From JBAXQQ01 sp037131695 (GTDB lineage: Bacteria > Armatimonadota > Hebobacteria > CAIYQO01), in NCBI GenBank assembly GCA_964638715.1, contig CAZWZF010000012.1, positions 1 through 64,000 on the forward strand: a stretch of 64,000 bases of DNA. Reading direction: 5' to 3'. This document shows positions 1 to 8,600 of this stretch, in pieces. Both the position numbers and the translations under genes were made by a program. Below the pieces are notes generated by a model. The model was given only the letters and a program-made list of their open reading frames with translations. It was not told where the DNA came from and made no database searches. Position 1 is the first letter of the stretch; each line of letters opens with the position of its first letter.

Positions 1-231
1 GTTCCGGGCAACGAGGCGAAGTATACTATCATCAAATACCATTGTCAACAGGTTTAGAGATGAATTCAGCATTTATTTTCAAAATAAGAGTAAATACGGC
101 TAATTTGAGCATAAATGCGTCTGAAAAGAGTTGAAATTACTCTGCAATGATTGCTTGTCACACTTGCTAAATAAATTGTACAAGTTTTCAGTTTTCGGTT
201 TTCGGTTTTCACTTTAATTGCTAACTGCATA

Positions 232-329
232 CACGGAGCGCCAGCTTCCAGCCGGCAAGCATTTCAGCATCAATATTTCCAGACGATTTCCTGTTTCATT
301 ACGCGCCAGCTGAAAGCCGACACTCCGTG
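232..329. repeat. Imperfect inverted-repeat element
   Basis: Left arm 232-256 (starts CACGGAGCGCCAGCTTCC) pairs with right arm 305-329 (ends GACACTCCGTG). The arms are 25 bases with several mismatches, many of them transitions that keep a G-U pair in RNA. The structure resembles a small fold-back element rather than a terminator, because no gene ends nearby and there is no T-run. Confidence 0.6.
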
Positions 330-546
330 ATTATTAATACAGATTTAAAATCATGACTTTTTTTGTTCGGATTTGATTGCTAACTGACTAATCCTCTCTT
401 CAAATATATAAACAAATCTTTTACTGTATTAATAATTCACCAATCTTTCCTTATATATATTGCTGGTAAAATCCAAATCTCTTTATATATAAAAATAAAA
501 TGTACCGTATTATAATTGCAAAAGCTGCTATCGTTTGTTAATATAT

Positions 547-565
547 ATAGACAATCATTGTCTAT
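547..565. promoter_or_regulatory. 19-bp perfect palindrome upstream of the kinase
   Basis: ATAGACAATCATTGTCTAT is a perfect palindrome around one central base. It ends 31 bases before the proposed kinase start at 597. A position close to the start codon suits an operator or a 5'-UTR hairpin. No regulator gene is adjacent, so the binding protein is unknown. Confidence 0.45.
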
Positions 566-596
566 GTGATGAAATTATTTGCTATGGCGGTTTAAT

Positions 597-2771
597 ATGG
601 GAATTAATGAAAAACAAGATTATGTAAGCTGGCTGCGTACTGTATCGCGCGACTTAACAGAACAGCGCGAGGCAAAAGAACGCCAGGACCAATTCACCCG
701 TGGATTGCAGGAAGTATTGGAAATGGTCGATGAACTGTTGACAATGAGCGATATCACAGAGATATACCGCGCCGCAGTTGAATTACCGAGAAAAAGATTG
801 GGGATAAAACGCACCAGGTTAATGTTATTTGATAATGAAGATAATAAACTATCCGGATTATTTGGTACTGATATGGCGGGCAATACCCGCATAGAAACTG
901 GATTATCTACGAATTTTGAAATTCAGGAAAATACCGCGTTCACAAATCTGTCATCTCATAAGCTGCGCTGGCATTTGACTACCGATAACCTGATTTATGA
1001 TTTGACGGCAACAGGAATGAAACCTGCTGGTCCAGGTTGGACTGCTATCATCCCATTAGTATCTGATGCCGCTGGGGAAAAAGTCGCGGTATATTATGCT
1101 GATTGCGGTACAGATACCGAAAAGATAAATACACTGATTATAGAACTACTGGCGTTGTTTTGCAGTATGCTTACCAGCGTATTGGAACGTAAAAAGACTG
1201 AAGACGAGCATAAGAAAATGGCGGAAGGCCTGGCTGCGGTGTTGGAGATGGCTGATGAGCTGACCAGTTATGATTCAATTGATATTATGCTAAAACGCGC
1301 TGTTGAACTGCCACGGGAACGTCTGAACATTGATCGCACATCTATATTCATGATAAATGAAAAGACTTTAAAACTTGAAGGCACATTCGGTACTGACTCG
1401 AAAGGTATCACCACCGATCAAAAATTGCGCTCCTACGATTTTTCGCATGAGCAAATTGAAAATATAATGAAAGATAGCCATAAATGGTCAAAAATGACTT
1501 TTGATTATATTGAATGGACAGAAAACGGCAGCCGCGTTTTCGGCAATGGTCCTATGAGTGTTGTTCCCGTCGCCACCCAGGATAATGTATTGGGTATATT
1601 ATATAATGATAATGCTATCTCCGGTCGTCCAATAGATGAAATTACCCAGCAGATTCTTACTGTTTACTGCTCGCACCTGGGAAATATCATTATGCGCAAA
1701 ATCGCTGAAACCGCTTTACGCGACAGTGAAAAGAAGATGCGTCGCATAACCGATAATATGACTGATATAGTAGCCCAGGTAGATAAAGAATGTTTGTTCA
1801 CCTATCTCAGCCCGTCTATATATAATATGATTGGGATCAAATCTGATGAGTTGATTGGCCAGACTTTTTATTCATTGATAAATCCCGACGACATCGACAG
1901 CCTGCAAAAGGGATTTGCTAAAGTAATGAACGGCGAAAAGAACCGAATGGAAAGCCGCATCATGATAAAATCCGGCGGGATGATATGGATAGAAACACTG
2001 GCGAACCCGATACTATCGGCTGAAGGAGAATTGCAGGATATCATTCTCACCTGCCGCAATATTAACCAGCGTAAAAAAGCCGAAGAAGAACTTGCGCGCA
2101 GTAATGCTGAACTACAGCAGTTTGCCTACATTGCGTCCCACGACCTGCAGGAACCGCTGCGTATGGTGGCGAGTTACGTACAACTGCTGCAGCGACGGTA
2201 TCAGGGCAAGCTGGATGGCGACGCCGACACCTATATACAATACGCAGTTGATGGCGCCACCCGCATGAAAAACCTTATCAACGACCTGCTGACATATTCA
2301 AGAGTCGGAACCCACGGCAAACCGCTGGAGATTCTGCCTTTACAGGAAACAATGCACCGGGTACTGAATAACCTGACGGTGATTATTGATGAACGCAAAG
2401 CGGAAGTGACCCACGGCCAATTGCCGGTAATCTTGGGCGACCCAACGCAGATGGACCAGTTGTTCCAGAATATCATCAACAATGCCATTAAATTCTGCCA
2501 GGATACCCCCAAAATACATATCAGCGCAGTACGGGAAGATAATAATATGTGGCAGATTTCAATTAAGGATAATGGCATCGGCATTGAACCGCAATATGCT
2601 GAACGGATTTTCGTGATGTTCCAGCGCCTGCATACCCAGCAGGAATATTCCGGCACCGGCATCGGCCTGGCGGTTTGCAAAAAGATTGTCGAACGCCACG
2701 GCGGCAAAATATGGATAGAATCTGAAAAAGGTAAGGGAACTACGTTCTTCTTTACTTTGAAAGGGATTTAG
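597..2771 (+). CDS. Cytoplasmic sensor histidine kinase, GAF-GAF-PAS-HisKA-HATPase
   Basis: Predicted 724-residue histidine kinase. Two GAF-like domains (about 40-200 and 210-375) are evident tandem duplicates: both contain VLEMxDEL, AVELPRxRLxIxRT and FGTDxxG. A PAS/PAC domain follows (about 380-500), then HisKA with the phospho-acceptor in ASHDLQEPLR (His515) and an HATPase domain with an NNAIKF N-box, DNGIGI and GTGIGLAV. There is no membrane segment, so it is probably soluble. ATG 597 is preferred because GGCGG lies 6 bases upstream; a TTG at 579 would add six residues. The first 30 residues (VSRDLTEQREAKERQ) look like the end of a PAC motif, so an N-terminal PAS domain may have been lost. 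No response regulator is adjacent; the partner is unknown. Confidence 0.9.
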   Translation: MGINEKQDYVSWLRTVSRDLTEQREAKERQDQFTRGLQEVLEMVDELLTMSDITEIYRAAVELPRKRLGIKRTRLMLFDNEDNKLSGLFGTDMAGNTRIETGLSTNFEIQENTAFTNLSSHKLRWHLTTDNLIYDLTATGMKPAGPGWTAIIPLVSDAAGEKVAVYYADCGTDTEKINTLIIELLALFCSMLTSVLERKKTEDEHKKMAEGLAAVLEMADELTSYDSIDIMLKRAVELPRERLNIDRTSIFMINEKTLKLEGTFGTDSKGITTDQKLRSYDFSHEQIENIMKDSHKWSKMTFDYIEWTENGSRVFGNGPMSVVPVATQDNVLGILYNDNAISGRPIDEITQQILTVYCSHLGNIIMRKIAETALRDSEKKMRRITDNMTDIVAQVDKECLFTYLSPSIYNMIGIKSDELIGQTFYSLINPDDIDSLQKGFAKVMNGEKNRMESRIMIKSGGMIWIETLANPILSAEGELQDIILTCRNINQRKKAEEELARSNAELQQFAYIASHDLQEPLRMVASYVQLLQRRYQGKLDGDADTYIQYAVDGATRMKNLINDLLTYSRVGTHGKPLEILPLQETMHRVLNNLTVIIDERKAEVTHGQLPVILGDPTQMDQLFQNIINNAIKFCQDTPKIHISAVREDNNMWQISIKDNGIGIEPQYAERIFVMFQRLHTQQEYSGTGIGLAVCKKIVERHGGKIWIESEKGKGTTFFFTLKGI

Positions 2772-2979
2772 TAAAAAGAATATTGGGAAGTATGGGAATT
2801 TATGAATTAATGATAGCTTTTAAGTAATCTTATTTCTTCATATATCCCACTGGAAATATTTAACTGTAAAAATAAATCCTGAAAAGTTGATATATTCGTG
2901 AATAATGCTTGACTACATACTCGTCAATTGGTATTATTTACCCCGTGCTTTGAACACAACGTGAGGAGTGCTATTAAAA

Positions 2980-3177
2980 ATGGCAAAACAAGTAAACATT
3001 GAATCCCTGAGTGCATTAAGTCCAGATATGGACAAGTTTCACGCTTTTGAACGCGAAGTGATTGGCGGCATTTACCGCGAAATCGATCAGCGCAAAGAAA
3101 AGGCTGAAATCGCTCGCGTTAACCGCGAAAAGAAAGCTAAAAAGAAACGCCAGCGCGCCGCAGCCGCAGCCGCCTAA
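2980..3177 (+). CDS. Small basic protein of unknown function (possibly S21-like)
   Basis: 65 residues. ATG 2980 follows GAGGAGTG with good spacing; an upstream in-frame start at 2968 would overlap that site. The protein has a helical, charged middle (FEREVIGGIYREIDQRKEKA) and a Lys/Arg/Ala-rich tail ending in six alanines. The pattern FxREV..GI.RE..xR with a basic tail recalls ribosomal protein bS21 by eye, with a one-residue gap and a different N-terminus; this is a weak resemblance. A small nucleic-acid-binding protein is an equal alternative. It has its own ribosome site and a downstream hairpin, so it is probably a single-gene transcript. Confidence 0.6.
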   Translation: MAKQVNIESLSALSPDMDKFHAFEREVIGGIYREIDQRKEKAEIARVNREKKAKKKRQRAAAAAA

Positions 3178-3208
3178 TATTAGTTTCTTTATGGGTTTAA
3201 CTTTATAC

Positions 3209-3234
3209 AGCCCGCTGTTGTAAAACGGCGGGCT
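3209..3234 (+). terminator. Hairpin after the small basic protein
   Basis: AGCCCGC (3209-3215) pairs with GCGGGCT (3228-3234) around a 12-base loop, 31 bases after the stop codon. Outer TACAG/CTGTA bases may extend it. The T-run is poor, so it is a probable but not textbook intrinsic terminator. Confidence 0.55.
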
Positions 3235-3256
3235 TGTGCTGTATGTGATGGGTGTA

Positions 3257-3359
3257 AGTTTGAAGTTTTCAGTTTTCAGTGTTCAGTTTTCAGATTTATC
3301 TAATTTTCATGCAATTTTATTACAATCGTCTGAACACTGAAAACTGAAAACTTCAAACT
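3257..3359. repeat. Perfect 30-bp inverted repeat built of TTTTCAG units
   Basis: Arms 3257-3286 and 3330-3359 are perfect inverted complements (30 of 30). Each contains tandem GTTTTCA units (AGTTTGAAGTTTTCAG on the left). The loop is about 43 bases. A related run of the same units lies at 185-210. It sits between convergent genes, ending three bases before the stop of the next gene. Confidence 0.85.
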
Positions 3360-3362
3360 ATA

Positions 3363-5072
3363 TTACGGCCAATACGACGCTTTGTAGAATGGGCTTTCGT
3401 CGAATACTGATTTATAAGTTACGAATGACAGGTTAGCGACGGACTCGCTGGCTTTTCCAGTGGTGTAATAGGCATACAGATTGCGGCGGAATGGCCAGGT
3501 GCAGGTTTGCGGGTATACACCGGGATTTTGACTGGCAACTGATGTTGGGAATGTTACTGTATTTGACGGGTCAATTTCAATTGCCAGGATATCTACCTTT
3601 TTCTGGTCGGCAAACGCGGCAGATATTATACCGATACCCAAAGTATCATAAGCAACCTTATCTACAATATCACAATCATTTCTGCAATAAACACCTTTGA
3701 ATGTATCGGCATCGTTTTTCCTGCCTTTGATAGTCCTGCTGACATAGCCAGCCTGGTCTACCGTGCCGCCATCCTTATAATATGCCCCAAACCCACCTCC
3801 CGTTAATGGTGCGGCGATTGTTACCCGCGACCTGTCGGTTTTATTCTGCAGGTATAACTGCCAATTATTTTTATCATTAATCCCACATCCATTCGACTGA
3901 ATGATAGTCCGTAATTCATTTAACTTGATTAATCGCCATTTCCCGGTGCCACCGGTACGATTGAATTTTGGATATGTAAGGTAAATAGTTCCCGCATTAA
4001 TTGCACAGTTCTTGTTAACGACCACCACCATCGCGTCAACGCCTATCTGAACACGAGGAACCTGTCCGCCTACTGAACCCGGTTCAACACCCGCGACGAC
4101 ACCTTCCAGGTAATCTGCCGGACGTTTGTTGCCATCCAATGAGCCATTGAAGCCATATACCTTGTATTTAAAACCGGTTCTCATTTTCTTTGCCACTTCA
4201 CAGGCGGCGGCGAGAATTGGCCTTGTTACCGGGTCGCCGCCAATATATGTCATGGTCTTGCCAGTTTCTACCGGCATAATGTTGCCAAATGGCTGGTTTC
4301 TGGCTCCCCCCAACCCGGCGGCAGGATTATCTACCAACCCCAATGCAGTAGCCATATAAAAAGCGCGAACCACACTTCTTTGAGAGTCTTTTCCCGTAAA
4401 ATTATCATTATCAGGATCTGCTGAAGCATGTCCATCCGCATATCCAACAACCACGCTGCCATAGTGACGTCCCACTGGCGTAACGGCAAGTTTCTGCCCC
4501 ATCGCTTCAGAGGCAGCCACTTTGCTGAATATCATCGAAGAACCGCCAACTATACCGCCACCACCATAAATATTACCTTTATCAGATGAAGCAACGGCGG
4601 GATAAGGTATTCCGGGGTTAACATCACAAAGAAGACCAACCTGAGTAGGCTGCTTAATAGCTTTTTCACTTATTCCGGTACCATCAGCATTCAGAAGACT
4701 GGCATTATATCCATAACTGATAGGCATCTCTATATCAGAAACCATCTCCGGGCAAAACATCATTTCAGTTGGTGTTGTAATATCTGTTCCGCCTTTGATA
4801 TAGGTGATAATATCACCTGCCCAACCGGTATAAGTTGGGGAAAGAGTACCATTTGCAAGGCGTTTATAAAGTCCAGGAAGACGAAGTTTGTTATCCTGTG
4901 AATACATAGTGACAGCCATTGCCAACTGGCGAAGGTTTGATGTACAGGTGGTTTGACGAGCTTTAGGAGGATGCCTCATCCACAATGGTGCGGTAATACA
5001 TATCAACACTACCAACACCACAGAAATCATTAAGACTTCAAGAAATGTAACTCCGAAATGTTTTGTGCGCAT
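3363..5072 (-). CDS. Divergent type IV pilin-like protein with large C-terminal domain
   Basis: 569 residues from ATG 5072; AGGAG lies 7 bases upstream, whereas ATG 5078 would almost touch it. The prepilin signal is degenerate: KHFGVTFLEVL keeps Gly at -1 and Glu at +5, followed by a hydrophobic helix. The family block KARQTTCTSNLRQ and an H-X9-DG motif (HYGSVVVGYADG) follow, giving a DUF1559-like pilin fold. It lacks the FPVFARAREK segment of the other pilins here. The remaining ~330 residues have no recognisable domain. The gene stands alone, between repeat elements. Likely exported and membrane-anchored; whether it is processed and assembled is unknown. Confidence 0.75.
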   Translation of the reverse strand: MRTKHFGVTFLEVLMISVVLVVLICITAPLWMRHPPKARQTTCTSNLRQLAMAVTMYSQDNKLRLPGLYKRLANGTLSPTYTGWAGDIITYIKGGTDITTPTEMMFCPEMVSDIEMPISYGYNASLLNADGTGISEKAIKQPTQVGLLCDVNPGIPYPAVASSDKGNIYGGGGIVGGSSMIFSKVAASEAMGQKLAVTPVGRHYGSVVVGYADGHASADPDNDNFTGKDSQRSVVRAFYMATALGLVDNPAAGLGGARNQPFGNIMPVETGKTMTYIGGDPVTRPILAAACEVAKKMRTGFKYKVYGFNGSLDGNKRPADYLEGVVAGVEPGSVGGQVPRVQIGVDAMVVVVNKNCAINAGTIYLTYPKFNRTGGTGKWRLIKLNELRTIIQSNGCGINDKNNWQLYLQNKTDRSRVTIAAPLTGGGFGAYYKDGGTVDQAGYVSRTIKGRKNDADTFKGVYCRNDCDIVDKVAYDTLGIGIISAAFADQKKVDILAIEIDPSNTVTFPTSVASQNPGVYPQTCTWPFRRNLYAYYTTGKASESVANLSFVTYKSVFDESPFYKASYWP

Positions 5073-5233
5073 AATCATTCTCCTTTGATATAATTGCAAA
5101 TAAATAATAATTATAATTCCTGCCATCACTATAATTATTTATTCCCTACTATGCAATGAGATAGTTCAAGAGAAGATTAATGTTGGGTTAAGGTTAGATT
5201 AAGTTATGGGGAATTGGATAAATACTGGGAGTC

Positions 5234-5275
5234 GGGACAGACACCTGCCTGGCTTCGCCATTTGGTGTCAGTCCC
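5234..5275. repeat. Dispersed hairpin repeat, copy A
   Basis: GGGACAGACACC at 5234-5245 pairs with GGTGTCAGTCCC at 5264-5275 with one mismatch; the loop contains TGGCTTCGCCA. This copy lacks the GAGGCTTTTGCAAAAC prefix found in other copies. Confidence 0.75.
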
Positions 5276-5346
5276 ATGAAGCAAACCACTCTTTACATTA
5301 TCAACATCTTAACTGTGTAATTTATAAGACAACTTAATAAATTGCA

Positions 5347-5473
5347 GTCACAGTTTGGAACTGGGCGAGAGCCCGGCTCATTCGGCAGTATCTTGATTTA
5401 AATCAATAAAACTGCCAATTATTCCTTATATTACCGGGGTCCGCCGGGCTCCCGCCCCTTTCCAAACGGTGAC
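5347..5473. repeat. 127-bp inverted-repeat (MITE-like) element
   Basis: Left arm 5347-5376 (starts GTCACAGTTTGGAAC) and right arm 5444-5473 (ends CCAAACGGTGAC) are inverted complements over 30 bases with four mismatches. The interior is AT-rich and non-coding. The layout fits a non-autonomous fold-back element; no target-site duplication was established. Confidence 0.65.
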
Positions 5474-5495
5474 CAAATCTAAAAACTATATTCGC

Positions 5496-5570
5496 AGAGG
5501 CTTTTGCAAAACCCCGATGGGACAGACACCTGCCTGGCTTCACCATTTGGTGTCAGTCCCATGAAAGTCG
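5496..5570. repeat. Dispersed hairpin repeat, copy B (with prefix)
   Basis: AGAGGCTTTTGCAAAACCCC is followed by the hairpin GGGACAGACACC...GGTGTCAGTCCC (5519-5560) and then ATGAAAGTCG. The hairpin is almost identical to copy A; prefix and suffix are shared with the copy at 28084. Confidence 0.75.
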
Positions 5571-5605
5571 TTACAATTTTTAATTTTGCATTTTCAATTA
5601 GCCAA

Positions 5606-8600
5606 TTACTTAATCGGCGGCAAATCTGCCTCAGTTCTCCCCAGGACTATCTGGTCAAACGCGGCACCGCCGCCTACTGCACCTATGCTCATGGATTGCA
5701 GGCGGATTGGTTTTTTATACATATCCCACAAGTCGACGCGGACTACTGTCCATTTTTGCGGCGGGGTGTCGGTAATTATCTTCTCTACCAAAACTCCTTC
5801 GTTCCATTTATATTTGCCAGCGGTAAAGACGAAGCCGCCACCGGGCCAGGGATGACCAATCAGAAATGTCATGCCGGTTGTCTGCGGGCTTAATGCTTTC
5901 CAGGCAAATTGCAGGTAGCGGTATTGCCCGGGTTCCGGTTTTTCTACTATTTCAAAATCCCAATTGGGGATGACATGACCGAATGGCGGGATATAGTTTG
6001 CCCCGGTATTGCCGGCAGCGGTAAGCGCCATCGATTTGCCGCCGGAATAGGCATCGTCATATTTAAACGCAAAAGGACGTCCTGGGTAATTCAGCGACTT
6101 CATATCTGCTTCTTTTTCATCGAACAGTATCGCCAGCGGTCTTTTCGCCACCACGTCTGGGTGGGACGCACCCAGCACTTCGCCATGGAATACCAATTCG
6201 CCCAGGCGGATGTTGCCCACCGGCCAACTGGCACCGCCGGTACTGATAAAGCGGAACTTTGCCGCTTCAATCGGCTTGTTAAAGGTGTGAGTATGTATCG
6301 CGGAGTTTGACAGCATATACGGGCCATCAATCCACTGTTCCTTGTCAGTATCCCAGTATTGCAGTTGAACATCGCGCATCCAGGATTCCGGGTGGTCTTT
6401 ATCTTCTACAAATGTTATCCCGGTCAGTTTTATCTGTGCCCTGAAAGTGTCGAATACTATCGAGAACTTGCTGACCCAGCCGGAATCGATCATATTTACC
6501 TGTGATGAAGTAATCCACGGTACGGGCGGCGCATCCGGTTTGCCATCGCGAATCATGTCAATCTTATTCTTCCATTCCGGACCATTTGTTCCCGGATCCC
6601 ACATCGCGGTAATGGTGGCACTGGTATCCTTCAACAGGTTCTTCTCAATGCCTGCAGGCTGCGCGTCAGCATTCCCCCACCCTGTCATCTTTATGGTTGG
6701 AGTGTTATCAACTGCCAGCAATTTTGACCGAATATCAGTCTCTGCCGGTTGTGCCAGAATGCGCCATTTCTGGTTATATCCCCCGTCAAGACGTGTTACC
6801 ACGCCCATCCAGGTGGCTACCAGCAAATCGCCATTAGACAGCCATGCCGCGCTTGGTAATGAGTTAAAATCTTCTTCATGCAGCAATGTTCCCTGAACAT
6901 CAAATATATACAGGCTTCCCATTTCGCTGCCAACCGCGATGCGTTTGCCATCAGGCGAAATCTGCGGATTGCGCAAGGTGTCGTCACCGGCGAAGTTCCA
7001 CACCAAACCGGCATCGGCAGCGTAGCATTTCAATGAATTGCCATTGGTCACCACCACGGTAGAGCCATCCGGCGATAATGCCAGTGCGTCAGAAGCGGCG
7101 ACAAAGGTATTTATCACCTTGCCATCGCGAATTACAAATACCCGGCCGCCGTCACTATCCGCGCGAAGCGCGATAGTCTTGCGGTCAGCACTGACGATAC
7201 CGCTTTGCAATGCCCCGACTTCGGAGAGTTTCAAGCTCCACAACTTTTCACCGGTGGCAGCGTTATATGCCGTCGCCATCGCGTTAATCATCGTCAGCAA
7301 AGTTTTACCATCAATCGCCAGCAGATAATTTTTCTGGCGGGTAGTTTTCCACCAGTCCTGGCTCCATAATAGTTTTCCGTCGCGATTCCAAACCGCCAGA
7401 CCCAAATCGCCGGAACTTGCCACCCAACTACCGTCGGGTGCGGTGACAAAATTATTGATATTATCCAGCAATGACTTGCCAATACACCATGACACCACAC
7501 GTTTTGGCAAACCGTATAATGCAAAACGGCGTTCCGCCTTGCCTGCGTTATCCATCATATAAAGATGGTAGCCTTCCGCGGTATTTAAATCATACCCCTG
7601 GACGACAAAACCACCGCCAACAGCCTGTGGTCCATAAGCGAAATGGTTGCCGATGCGCTGCTTCCATTTCACCGCGCCGGCGTTCAGGTCAACCGCGTAC
7701 AGGTTGTTGTCCCAATTCATGGCATTTATCACGCCGGTAGTACCGTCAGCCAGGATGACAATATCTTTCAGGTGCGGCCCGAATGCGGTTGCAGGTATGT
7801 TATATGTTTTACTGGTGCTGGCACCGATAGCATTAGCAACTGGACCTACCGCATCGGTTGCAGCAATACTCAGTTCTGCTGGTTTTGCGGGAACAACGGC
7901 AATAATTTGCTTAACTTCTTTGCCGGTTATCAATTCTGTTGCCATTAAAGTAACTGTTGCTGTAGCTGTTAATGGAATGTTGGTGATTCCTTTCGTACCA
8001 TTCGCGTCTGCAGTGATAAAACTTTCATCAAGCACTATGCCATCAGCAGATAACAATCTTATCCGCAATGGAATGCCGGCTTGTATCGGTTTTCCTTTAA
8101 TATCCTGAACAAATGCAGTCCATTTCAAAATCTGACCTGCTGATACAGACTTAACTGAACCGATTGCTACCTGCGAGATCGGTGCTGGCAAAATAGCGTA
8201 TAACCGTGCCGGCATGGAACGCAAATCTGCCTGAACTATCGGGTCGGTCTTTGCACCGGCGGGTGATACCTGCTGTCGCGCAAATACATCATATACTACA
8301 TTGCCACCAGCATTAATGGTGACCGGCGCGATGACCGGCATGCGCTGGGACATGATAAGACTAACCCGCCATGCCACCGCCGGGTCAAGGTTTAACATGG
8401 TGTTATTCACTACCCACAGGAAACGACCATTGCCGGAGATGCGTTCAGTCAACATAATTTCCGGGTTATCTACAACAGCAACAGGTTTCACCGCAGCCAT
8501 TTTCTCATTCAGTTTTGCCGCTTCATCTTTGAAATAATTGGCGAAACGATAATATGAACTGTCATCCTGCCAGGCACTCTGGTCGTTTTCAACTTTATCA

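Larger units (their letters stand above)
1..596. other. Intergenic region upstream of the histidine kinase
   Basis: No credible gene is visible on either strand. The stretch is AT-rich. It holds a short run of TTTTCAGTTTTC/TTTTCGG tandem units near 185-210, an imperfect inverted repeat at 232-329, and a 19-bp palindrome at 547-565. The first 60 bases may be the tail of a feature outside the window, but nothing supports a call. Confidence 0.6.
5073..5605. other. Gene-free repeat cluster
   Basis: Between two minus-strand genes. It contains two copies of the GGGACAGACACC hairpin repeat (5234-5275 and 5496-5570) flanking a 127-bp inverted-repeat element (5347-5473). Short open frames here simply cross the repeats and have no ribosome sites. 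Confidence 0.7.
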
